Shown here: positions 13,918 to 20,343 of the stretch, piece after piece
Layout of the letters: each line of letters begins with the position of its first letter
Position numbering within the stretch: the first letter of the stretch is position 1
Source of the DNA: JBHHXG01 sp046756985
GTDB lineage: Bacteria; Pseudomonadota; Zetaproteobacteria; Mariprofundales; Mariprofundaceae
Reading direction: 5' to 3'
Assembly: GCA_046756985.1 (NCBI GenBank)
Contig: JBHHXG010000028.1
Span: 1-20,343, forward strand
DNA: 20,343 nt
Program-made: the position numbers and the translations under genes
Notes under the pieces: model-generated
Told to the model about the DNA's origin: nothing
Databases searched by the model: none
What the model saw: only the letters and a program-made list of their open reading frames with translations

Positions 13918-16842
13918 TCAGCCCCTCCCTTCCGGAGTACCCGGTGCGAAGCCGCGACGTAGCGTGTTTTCCGTCACCGTCTTCGCCTGCACGAACTGGA
14001 GCAGATAATCAGGTCCGCCGGCCTTATGGCCCGCGCCGCTCATTTTGAAACCGCCAAAGGGTTGGCGTCCGACGATGGCACCGGTGATCTTGCGGTTGAG
14101 ATACAGATTTCCGACTTCAAGTGCCTCCGCCGCCAACGCCAGATGTTCCGGACTTCTGGAATACACGCCGCCGGTGAGTGCATAGCGCGTGGCATTGGCG
14201 ATGTTTAGCGCGTCCCTGAAGCTTTCCGTCCGCATTACCGCCAGCACCGGGCCGAAGATTTCCTCCTGAGCCAGAGGGGAGCCAGGATCAACATTGGTGA
14301 AAATAGCTGGTCCAACATAGAAGCCTTCACCGATACCGGATACATCCTTCTGTAGCACCAGATCGGCTGATTGCCTGCCCTGTTCAATCACTGTTTCAAT
14401 ACGCTGTCGGGCGGATGCCGAGATCACAGGACCCATGAATGTCTGTGGCTGGACGGGATCACCTACAATGATGCTCTGCGTGGCATGGGCAAGCCGTTCA
14501 AGTAATTCATTATACACATCACCAACTACGATCAGCCGCGAGCATGCCGAGCACTTCTGTCCGGCATAGCCGAAAGCGGAGCCAACAATGCCGGCCACCG
14601 CATCATCGAGATCAGCGTCGGTATCGACAATGACGGCATTTTTGCCGCCCATTTCGGCGATAATTTTTTTGACGTGGCTCTGCGTATCCAGGCCTGCAGC
14701 GGCGAGCTGCTGAATACGGCAGCCGACCTCGCACGAGCCGGTGAAGGCGATGATATGCACGTCCGGGTGTGTGACCAGATGCTCGCCGGTCGTGGCGCCG
14801 TCGGCCGGCAGGTAATTGATGACGCCGGCGGGCACTCCGGCTTCCAGAAGCAGTTGCACAAACCTGGCGGCAATGACCGGGGTTTGCGACGAGGGCTTGA
14901 GAATCGCCGTGTTGCCGCAGGCAATGGCGGCCGAGAGCATGCCGCAGGTGATGGCCAGCGGGAAGTTCCACGGGGGAATGACGGCCGCCACGCCGCGGGG
15001 AATATAGGTATAGAGATTGCTTTCTCCGGCCACGTCCATCCGTCGGCCGGCGGCAAGCCGTTTGGCCTCGAAGGCATAATAGTGCAGAAAGTCGATGGCC
15101 TCGGTGACATCCGCATCAGCCTCGCGCCATGGCTTGCCGGCCTCGAACACCTGCCAGGCGGCAAACTCATCACGCCGCGCCCTGAGCATGGATGCAGCTT
15201 TTCGCAGCATGCTGGCGCGCTTGTGAACCGGTGTTCGGCGCCAGTCACCGAGTGCCGATGTGGCTGCCTCGACGGCCGCATCAGCCTGTTCAATATCTGC
15301 CGCCGAAACGGTGCCAATGATCTGGTCTGGCCGGGCCGGATTTATTGAGGTGATTTGCGTATCTGTTGTGATTTCCTTGCCTCTAATAACAAGGGGATAA
15401 TCACTGCCCAGTTCTCTGCACACGGTTTCGACGGCACTGCTGAAGTTTTCCCGCTCCGCCGGAGCCGTAAATCGCTTTACCGGCTCAATTCGGAAGCCTG
15501 TCGCGCCCGGCTCATCCTTTGCTGGCGGCGCCTCAGGGGGTGCGAGCAGGGCTTCATCATCAAGTTTTTCCATAAAGGCCATACGCAGGAAGGAAGCGGC
15601 CGTAGCGTTTTCCAGTAATCGGCGCACAAGATAGGCCATGCCGGGAATAATGGGTCCGGCCGGGGTATAGATGCGCAGTGGCTGGCCCCTTTCAAGCAGC
15701 GCTGATTGCAGGCCTGCAGCCATGCCGTAGAGCATCTGGAATTCGTAGTCCGCACTGGAAAGTCCCGCCTCCTCAATCAGTGCCAGCGCCATTGCGAGGC
15801 TGCGCACATTGTGTGTGGCGATGGCTGGCCGGATGACGGCATGGTTGTCGATGAGCAGCTTCAGACAGCGCTCAAAACTCTGATCGGTCTGCCATTTGTG
15901 CTCCCAGACAGGGTACAGCCAGCCTTCCCGACGGGCAATGACGGTTTCCATATCCCAGTAGGCGCCGCGCACGAGTCGGACATAAACCGGCGTGCTGCGT
16001 TGCTTGGCCCATGCAAGCATGTGTTTCAGATCGTCTTCGGCATCTTTCAGGTAGGCCTGCATGGCAACGCCCACGTTGGGCCAGTCGCGGAATGCTTCTT
16101 CCATCATGATCTCGCAAAAGGCGCGCAGAATGATCTCTCTGGTCTCAAAATGCTCCATATCCAGTGTAATGGCCCCGTCATGTTGCCGGAGCGACATCAG
16201 GATGGGCCGGAGTCTTTGTTTGATGGCTTCAGCGCTGTGCTCCGGTGCTAACGGTGTCATCTGCGAATACAGTGAGGAGGCCTTGATTGACAGATGCAAC
16301 CGCTGGCTGGTCCCTGCAAGCCTTGGCGCCAGAGATTCGATCAGGTCGAGATATTGATGCTGGTAGTCGTCCGCCTCGGTCTCGGACAGCACCACCTCGC
16401 CAAGCAGATCGAGCGATGCTTGCATATCCTGGCTATGTAATCGCTCGAGAACCTTGTAGGCCTCATCGGCCGTATTTCCGGCAATGAATCGCCTGCCGAT
16501 CCATTCCACCACCTTGCGGACGACAGGCGCAATGATATGAGGTGCAGGTCCGGTATCTGCATGCCTCACTCCCCATTTGATGGGCTCAGGTAGAGGGAAA
16601 TCACCGTCTGAGAAATACTCGTACAGATGACGAGCCAGATCCGCATCGCTGGACAATGCGGGAAGCACATCAATGAAACGCAAGGCCCGCACCCGGAAAT
16701 GCTCATCGGCGCCGAGTCGTTGCATAAAACCCGAAAACCATTGCTCGCCCGCAGATGCCTCGGCCTTGGCGCTTTTTGCCCGGGCCAGTAAATCATGGCC
16801 AATAGTCTCGATACAACGTTGCAGATTCTGGTTTTGGGTCAT
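13918..16842 (-). CDS. putA: Bifunctional proline dehydrogenase / L-glutamate gamma-semialdehyde dehydrogenase PutA
   Basis: PutA oxidises proline to glutamate in two steps: an FAD-linked proline dehydrogenase that feeds the respiratory chain, and an NAD-linked aldehyde dehydrogenase. The first domain (about 50-440) shows IKASSLYSQ (186-194), DMEHFETRE (228-236), RLVRGAYWD (289-297), FQMLYGM (368-374) and VRRLLEN (406-412). The second (about 480-955) shows PPWNFPLAI (623-631), Glu730 in EMGGKN and catalytic Cys764 in GQKCSAC. At 974 residues this is a compact PutA. The N-terminal ribbon-helix-helix DNA-binding domain of E. coli PutA is absent, so it cannot repress itself in that way. An AGGGGG ribosome site 5 bases before the ATG overlaps a palindrome. 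Its stop is one base from the pcm start. Confidence 0.97.
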   Translation of the reverse strand: MTQNQNLQRCIETIGHDLLARAKSAKAEASAGEQWFSGFMQRLGADEHFRVRALRFIDVLPALSSDADLARHLYEYFSDGDFPLPEPIKWGVRHADTGPAPHIIAPVVRKVVEWIGRRFIAGNTADEAYKVLERLHSQDMQASLDLLGEVVLSETEADDYQHQYLDLIESLAPRLAGTSQRLHLSIKASSLYSQMTPLAPEHSAEAIKQRLRPILMSLRQHDGAITLDMEHFETREIILRAFCEIMMEEAFRDWPNVGVAMQAYLKDAEDDLKHMLAWAKQRSTPVYVRLVRGAYWDMETVIARREGWLYPVWEHKWQTDQSFERCLKLLIDNHAVIRPAIATHNVRSLAMALALIEEAGLSSADYEFQMLYGMAAGLQSALLERGQPLRIYTPAGPIIPGMAYLVRRLLENATAASFLRMAFMEKLDDEALLAPPEAPPAKDEPGATGFRIEPVKRFTAPAERENFSSAVETVCRELGSDYPLVIRGKEITTDTQITSINPARPDQIIGTVSAADIEQADAAVEAATSALGDWRRTPVHKRASMLRKAASMLRARRDEFAAWQVFEAGKPWREADADVTEAIDFLHYYAFEAKRLAAGRRMDVAGESNLYTYIPRGVAAVIPPWNFPLAITCGMLSAAIACGNTAILKPSSQTPVIAARFVQLLLEAGVPAGVINYLPADGATTGEHLVTHPDVHIIAFTGSCEVGCRIQQLAAAGLDTQSHVKKIIAEMGGKNAVIVDTDADLDDAVAGIVGSAFGYAGQKCSACSRLIVVGDVYNELLERLAHATQSIIVGDPVQPQTFMGPVISASARQRIETVIEQGRQSADLVLQKDVSGIGEGFYVGPAIFTNVDPGSPLAQEEIFGPVLAVMRTESFRDALNIANATRYALTGGVYSRSPEHLALAAEALEVGNLYLNRKITGAIVGRQPFGGFKMSGAGHKAGGPDYLLQFVQAKTVTENTLRRGFAPGTPEGRG

Positions 16843-16849
16843 CTTAACC

Positions 16850-16861
16850 CCCTATATAGGG
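16850..16861. promoter_or_regulatory. 12-bp palindrome overlapping the putA ribosome binding site
   Basis: CCCTATATAGGG is a perfect palindrome 7 bases upstream of the putA ATG. It shares bases with the AGGGGG ribosome site (complement of 16848-16853) and sits in a longer imperfect inverted repeat, CTTAACCC against GGGTTTAG (16843-16866). It could be an operator or a structure that hides the ribosome site. No regulator is encoded beside it, and function is unproven. Confidence 0.4.
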
Positions 16862-16880
16862 TTTAGATGATTAACAGGCC

Positions 16881-17750
16881 CTAATCAATCCGCTGGAAGA
16901 AGTCTTCGGGTTGCTCCGTTGCATCTGGTACAATCTTCGCGCCCTGTTCCTGACCGTCATCAGGCACAGTATCAGGGCTGTCTTCAAAGTCATTCTCAAA
17001 ATCATCCTCGAAGTCATCATCCCAGCCGTCATCTGTGGCCTCTGCCTGCGGCGGGTTACCGTCATAGATCAGATATTCCCGATTTTGGCGCCATGCCTCG
17101 CGTGTGAACACATAGGGATCGAGCGCCAGCTCATCACGTATGTCAGAGGCCTCCAGCAATCTGGCGCGCTTGTCGATATATTTGACCACTGCCAGAGGGA
17201 TGCTGATATACGGTGAAATGAAGAACGAAGCCCAGAACAGCCCGTCCGTGGCCGTTGCGGTGATGAAATCCGGCGTATTCCGCACCGAATTCGGCCCGAG
17301 AAGCGGGTAAACGATATAGGCCCCCTGATCTGCACCCCAGACCGCCAGGGTCTGGCCAAAGTCCTCTTCATGTTTTTCCAGTCCGAACGAGGAGGCAACA
17401 TCGACAAGCCCGCCAACGCCCAGAGTCGAATTAATCAGAATACGGCCAAGGTCGGAAAAACCCTGTCCGCCCTTGCCCTGCAGGAAATCGTTCAGCACCG
17501 TATTCAGGTAAGTGATGTTATCGTAAAAATTGGATATGGCTGTCTGAAACGGTTGGGGTGTAATGGCGACATAGCCTTTGCTGACCGGTTTGAGTGAAAT
17601 ACGATCAATACTGTCATTCAATTTGTCCGTGCCGCGATTCATGCCTTCCATCGGATCATGATTATTTTGTGGCGTGGCACAGCCAGCCATCAGACCAGCA
17701 GCCAGAAGAATCACCAGAATACGGCTGTATGACGCCAGAATTTTTCTCAT
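16881..17750 (-). CDS. mlaA: MlaA/VacJ family outer-membrane lipoprotein with acidic repeat tail
   Basis: MlaA removes misplaced phospholipids from the outer leaflet of the outer membrane and passes them to the Mla system. The 289-residue protein has a lipoprotein signal with lipobox LMAGC (Cys24). Residue +2 is Ala rather than Asp, compatible with outer-membrane sorting. Family motifs are DPMEGMNRG (33-41), RILINSTLGVGGLVDVA, DFGQTLAVWG and YPLLGPNSVRNT. ATG 17750 is chosen because GGGGAG lies 8 bases upstream; the upstream in-frame TTG at 17771 has none. The last 60 residues or so are unusual, being very acidic with a DFED-type repeat. The other mla genes are not in this window. It lies 38 bases upstream of putA and 58 bases after tas. 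Confidence 0.95.
   Translation of the reverse strand: MRKILASYSRILVILLAAGLMAGCATPQNNHDPMEGMNRGTDKLNDSIDRISLKPVSKGYVAITPQPFQTAISNFYDNITYLNTVLNDFLQGKGGQGFSDLGRILINSTLGVGGLVDVASSFGLEKHEEDFGQTLAVWGADQGAYIVYPLLGPNSVRNTPDFITATATDGLFWASFFISPYISIPLAVVKYIDKRARLLEASDIRDELALDPYVFTREAWRQNREYLIYDGNPPQAEATDDGWDDDFEDDFENDFEDSPDTVPDDGQEQGAKIVPDATEQPEDFFQRID
16981..17028 (-). repeat. 12-base tandem repeat coding the acidic MlaA tail
   Basis: Three adjacent 12-base units (16981-16992, 16993-17004, 17005-17016) differ at only a few bases, and a degenerate fourth follows (17017-17028). In the mlaA frame they encode a DFED/DFEN/DFED run. The in-frame unit length means copy-number change would alter tail length without a frameshift. 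Confidence 0.75.
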
Positions 17751-17758
17751 ATGATTTT

Positions 17759-17764
17759 CTCCCC
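17759..17764 (-). promoter_or_regulatory. Ribosome binding site deciding the MlaA start
   Basis: On the minus strand GGGGAG lies 8 bases before ATG 17750. It falls after the alternative TTG at 17771, so it supports the shorter protein whose N-terminus is a normal lipoprotein signal. Confidence 0.65.
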
Positions 17765-17808
17765 GTTGCAATTATGCCGAGTTTGTAGTCGTTTGCACGG
17801 CTTGCTTG

Positions 17809-18849
17809 TTACGGGCAAGGATTCGGATGCGCTGTGTGAATCGCTTCGATACCATCCAGTACTGCTTCGGAGAGATTCAGATCAATGCTGGCGATATTAT
17901 TTTTCAGCTGTTTCATCGTCGTGGCGCCGATGATCGTGGATGTCAGAAACGGACGCGAATGGACATAGGCCAGCGCCATCTGAGCCGGGTCCAGCCCATG
18001 CTCTTGGGCCAACTCGACATAGCTTTCGGTGGCAGCGATGCCGGCCGGCTTAGTATAGCGCGTATAGTCGGGAAACAGTGTAATGCGTGCCCCCGCCGGT
18101 TTTGCGCCGCCCAGATATTTGCCGGACAGCGTGCCGAAACCAAGCGGGGAATAGGCCAGTAAGCCCACCTTCTCGCGGCAGGCGATTTCCGCCAGCCCGA
18201 CTTCGAAGCTTCGGTTGAGTAGGCTGTATGGATTCTGGATGGAAACGATTCGCGGCAGACCTGTATCTTCCGCGGCTTGCAGATAACGCATCACCCCCCA
18301 CGGTGATTCGTTGGAGATGCCGATATGCCGGATCTTACCCTGCTGCGCGAGCCCTGACAGCGCCGTCAGTGTTTCTTCGATGGGCGTTGCTCCGGCATCA
18401 TCCTGCGGCGTGTAGCCTAGCTGGCCGAAGAAGTTGGCAGATCGTTCCGGCCAGTGTACCTGATAAAGATCGATGTAATCGGTTTGCAGTCGTTTCAGAC
18501 TGTTCTCGCAGGCCCTGACAATATTTTTCTTATCCAGCTTGGACCTGCCCTGCCGGATGTGCGGGCACCATGCCGTTGGTCCGCATACCTTGCTGGCCAG
18601 AATCACCTGATCCCGTTTTCCTGTTTGCCTGAACCAGTTGCCGATAATGGTTTCCGTGGCGCCATAGGTTTCCATTCGTGGGGGAATGGCATACAGCTCT
18701 GCGGTATCGAAGAAGTTCACGCCCTGATCGAGAGCGTAGTCCATCTGCTCAAAGGCTTCGGCCTGCGTGTTCTGCTCGCCCCATGTCATTGTGCCGAGTG
18801 CGATGACACTGACATCGATATCCATATGGCCGAGTCTGCGATATTTCAT
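17809..18849 (-). CDS. tas: NADP(H)-dependent aldo-keto reductase, Tas-like
   Basis: This is a 346-residue cytosolic aldo-keto reductase that can be followed against E. coli Tas along its whole length: LGTMTWGEQN (18-27), KRLQTDYIDLYQVHWPE (119-135), the block IQNPYSLLNRSFEVGLAE, and LLAYSPLGFGTLSGKYL. The AKR catalytic tetrad is present as Asp48, Tyr53, Lys87 and His132. E. coli Tas is an NADP-binding reductase identified by suppression of a tyrosine auxotroph; its natural substrate is not known. The ATG overlaps the stop of the FKBP gene by one base (TAATG), indicating translational coupling. Substrate is not inferable here. Confidence 0.92.
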   Translation of the reverse strand: MKYRRLGHMDIDVSVIALGTMTWGEQNTQAEAFEQMDYALDQGVNFFDTAELYAIPPRMETYGATETIIGNWFRQTGKRDQVILASKVCGPTAWCPHIRQGRSKLDKKNIVRACENSLKRLQTDYIDLYQVHWPERSANFFGQLGYTPQDDAGATPIEETLTALSGLAQQGKIRHIGISNESPWGVMRYLQAAEDTGLPRIVSIQNPYSLLNRSFEVGLAEIACREKVGLLAYSPLGFGTLSGKYLGGAKPAGARITLFPDYTRYTKPAGIAATESYVELAQEHGLDPAQMALAYVHSRPFLTSTIIGATTMKQLKNNIASIDLNLSEAVLDGIEAIHTAHPNPCP

Positions 18850-19367
18850 TAACGGGACACACCCGATCCTTTGACTTCGAGCAGTTCGACTTCAAAGATC
18901 AGTGTTTCGTTCGGGGCGATGGCGCGTCCGGCGCCACGGCTACCGTAGGCCAGCCGGTGTGGAATAAACAGCTGCCATTTGCCGCCTTCTCTCATCAGCT
19001 GCAGTGCTTCGGTCCAGCCGGGGATCACTTTGTCCAGATAAAAGACGGCTGGTTTGCCGCGGCGATATGAGCTGTCGAACTCACTGCCATTCAGATGCGT
19101 GCCCCGGTAGTGAACGGTTACCTGGTCAGTGTGAAGAGGTTGATTGCCATTGCCGGCCCTGAGTATCCGGTACTGCAGGCCGCTGGGTCGGGTGATAACG
19201 CCATCCTTCCGGGTGTTTTCTGCCAGAAACACTTTGCCCTCGCGGGCATTTTCCGCCACCTGTTGCTGATAAGCAGCACTGTCGATATCAGACCGGGAAC
19301 ATCCAGCCATGGCAATGGCAAGCAATGTTCCCAAGCAGACAAGCTTTGCGGCAGATTTTTCAGGCAT
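18849..19367 (-). CDS. FKBP-type peptidyl-prolyl cis-trans isomerase, predicted lipoprotein
   Basis: The 172-residue protein begins with a lipoprotein-type signal ending at AMAGC (Cys23; Met rather than Leu at -3). A short helical linker follows, then one FKBP domain (about 75-166). FKBP pocket residues are present: Tyr87 in VHYRGT, Phe97-Asp98 in EFDSS, Trp118 in VIPGW, Tyr141 in LAYG and Phe158. Such envelope FKBPs catalyse proline isomerisation during folding of exported proteins; it is a short relative of Mip/FklB without the long dimerisation region. It lies 3 bases after the FmdB-type gene and overlaps tas by one base. Lipidation is predicted only from the N-terminus. Confidence 0.92.
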   Translation of the reverse strand: MPEKSAAKLVCLGTLLAIAMAGCSRSDIDSAAYQQQVAENAREGKVFLAENTRKDGVITRPSGLQYRILRAGNGNQPLHTDQVTVHYRGTHLNGSEFDSSYRRGKPAVFYLDKVIPGWTEALQLMREGGKWQLFIPHRLAYGSRGAGRAIAPNETLIFEVELLEVKGSGVSR

Positions 19368-19370
19368 AGT

Positions 19371-19580
19371 CTATTCGCAGGATGACGGACAGGTACCGGC
19401 GCCGCAGGGCGGAGCACCGCAGGGCGTATCGGGCATGCCGCTGCCGACCGCATGGGCCGAAATAAGCTTTTTCAGTTCAGTACTGTTGCAGGCCGGACAA
19501 TGCACGGACTCATTTCGCTGCATGACAAGTGTTTCAAATTGCCTGTCACATGACTGGCACTGATATTCATATATAGGCAC
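19371..19580 (-). CDS. FmdB-family zinc ribbon protein
   Basis: This 69-residue protein begins PIYEYQCQSCD after a GTG start. It has two CxxC pairs (CQSC and CPAC), forming the zinc ribbon of the FmdB regulatory-protein family. A Cys/Gly/Pro-rich tail follows (CGAPPCGAGTCPSSC). GTG 19580 is chosen over a longer in-frame start at 19655. Family members begin exactly at MPIYEY, and GGAG lies 6 bases before the GTG. FmdB was named as a putative regulator of formamidase, but most members have no known role. The stop is 3 bases from the FKBP lipoprotein ATG. Confidence 0.9.
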   Translation of the reverse strand: MPIYEYQCQSCDRQFETLVMQRNESVHCPACNSTELKKLISAHAVGSGMPDTPCGAPPCGAGTCPSSCE

Positions 19581-19586
19581 GGCGGG

Positions 19587-19590
19587 CTCC
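19587..19590 (-). promoter_or_regulatory. Ribosome binding site deciding the FmdB start
   Basis: On the minus strand GGAG sits 6 bases before GTG 19580. It supports the 69-residue product and argues against the 25-residue N-terminal extension that runs back into the nitroreductase gene. Confidence 0.65.
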
Positions 19591-19630
19591 TGCACTGGCT
19601 GGGATGGGGTGATACTAACAGGCGATTGCG

Positions 19631-20236
19631 CTATTTCGAAATGGATACACCCCATTTACCGGCAAAAAAGCATTCACTCAAAGGCTGACGTTTTCGTTCA
19701 GCCAGCTCCACAGCCCGGAAACCTTCATCGAGCAACTCCGCCTCGGCCTGATAACCGACAGCAATAGCCGCCATTGGTGTTACCTGTTCAGGAATGTTGA
19801 AAGATGTCCGCGCCTTGTCCGCATCGAAGCCGCCCATCTGGTGGGTGGCCAGGCCCAGTGATTCGGCCTGCAGACACAGTGAGATGGAGGCCGCACCGGT
19901 ATCATACTGCGCCCAGCGATTTGAATTGCCGTTTTGTCGAAATACAGTATTGGCACAGGCCAGCATCAGCACCGGCGCATTCTTTGCCCATTCCTGGTTT
20001 TTTGGAGCAAGGCAATCCAGTAGACGCTGCCACGCTGTCGCATCTGCCGATTTGTTACAGACGATATAACGCCACGGTTCATCGCCAAAGCATGATGGGG
20101 CCCATCGGGCTGCCTCCAGACAGGCCAGCAACTTGTCCTTTTCCACCGGACGTGTCGCGTCAAAGGCGCGCGGGCTCCATCGCTGTGCAAGGATGGGGTG
20201 AATATCAGATTCCGGATTACTGCGTTGTTTGCTCAT
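19631..20236 (-). CDS. Nitroreductase family protein (FMN-dependent)
   Basis: The 201-residue cytosolic protein has the nitroreductase fold pattern. RWSPRAFD (19-26) binds the FMN phosphate region, APSCFGDEPWRYIV (46-59) is the signature loop, and YDTGAASISLCLQAESLGL lies in the second half. The family reduces nitro groups, quinones or enones with NAD(P)H, usually as an FMN dimer; the physiological substrate cannot be read from the sequence. AGGAGA stands 6 bases before the ATG. The gene is followed 50 bases later by the FmdB-type gene on the same strand. Confidence 0.9.
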   Translation of the reverse strand: MSKQRSNPESDIHPILAQRWSPRAFDATRPVEKDKLLACLEAARWAPSCFGDEPWRYIVCNKSADATAWQRLLDCLAPKNQEWAKNAPVLMLACANTVFRQNGNSNRWAQYDTGAASISLCLQAESLGLATHQMGGFDADKARTSFNIPEQVTPMAAIAVGYQAEAELLDEGFRAVELAERKRQPLSECFFAGKWGVSISK

Positions 20237-20269
20237 ATGAAATCTCCTGATTGTTCCAGAATGACAAGT

Positions 20270-20343
20270 TTAAAAGGGTATACCGATAGCGCGGCAGAGT
20301 TCCCGCATCAAGGGCGTGGCCACTTCAAAATAGCCGGCAACAA
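20270..20343 (-). CDS. C-terminal fragment of an unidentified gene (5' end outside window)
   Basis: The minus strand has one open frame entering from the right edge and ending in TAA at 20270-20272. It encodes 23 residues, VAGYFEVATPLMRELCRA then IGIPF. The other two minus frames contain stops here, and the nitroreductase start lies 33 bases further on, so this is a plausible gene end. It is too short to assign to a family. Confidence 0.5.
   Translation of the reverse strand, partial: VAGYFEVATPLMRELCRAIGIPF

Noticed and set aside
14674..15348. Antisense open frame of 224 codons opposite putA
   Set aside because: It mirrors the aldehyde dehydrogenase codons and has no recognisable domain.
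17800..17822. Hairpin terminator after tas (CTTGC against GCAAG)
   Set aside because: The stem is only five base pairs with a nine-base loop, overlaps the tas stop region and has no T-run after it.
1..20343. Defence island, prophage, transposon, CRISPR array, tRNA or riboswitch
   Set aside because: All the space is filled by recognisable or well-formed coding genes; no intergenic gap exceeds about 70 bases, and I saw no integrase, transposase, direct-repeat array or cloverleaf.

Overview
The window is about 20.3 kb of densely packed bacterial chromosome: 21 protein genes (two cut by the window edges), no RNA genes, no CRISPR array, no insertion sequence, and no gene-free stretch longer than about 70 bases. 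A Gram-negative host is clear from an MlaA/VacJ outer-membrane lipoprotein, two lipoprotein or export signals, and proteobacterial forms of AroC, Tas and a MoxR-DUF58-TgpA cluster. A gammaproteobacterium or close relative fits best, but the genus cannot be fixed from the sequence.

Left edge (1-708, minus strand): the start of a HAD-family pyrimidine-nucleotidase-like gene, preceded by a small STAS/SpoIIAA-like protein. Then comes a plus-strand run of seven genes (776-7940) with gaps of 48 bases or less. It holds a YeeZ-like epimerase/SDR, a minimal zincin metallopeptidase overlapping a MoxR AAA+ ATPase, a DUF58 protein, a DUF3488/TgpA membrane transglutaminase, enoyl-ACP reductase (fabI) and chorismate synthase (aroC). 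The arrangement joins a putative envelope chaperone/transglutaminase module to two core biosynthetic genes.

Middle (7930-16842): a six-helix membrane protein of unknown function (minus), then the proline block. A PutP-type sodium/solute symporter (plus) converges on a minus-strand group transcribed in the order putA, cytosolic isoaspartyl methyltransferase, exported isoaspartyl methyltransferase, large membrane protein with a spermidine-synthase-like domain. Two of the three junctions are 1-base-gap or 4-base-overlap couplings. The 60-base lines I hand-counted here are visibly more GC-rich than those in the flanks.

Right (16881-20343, minus): mlaA with an odd acidic repeat tail, an aldo-keto reductase (tas), an FKBP-type lipoprotein isomerase, an FmdB-type zinc ribbon protein, a nitroreductase, and the last 23 codons of an unidentified gene. 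From 20236 down to 10119 every gene runs on the minus strand, mostly with very short gaps.

The most unusual feature is the link of proline catabolism to a pair of protein-repair methyltransferases, one predicted to be secreted, and to a membrane SAM-fold protein lacking the usual aminopropyltransferase acid motif. I found no defence system or mobile element.
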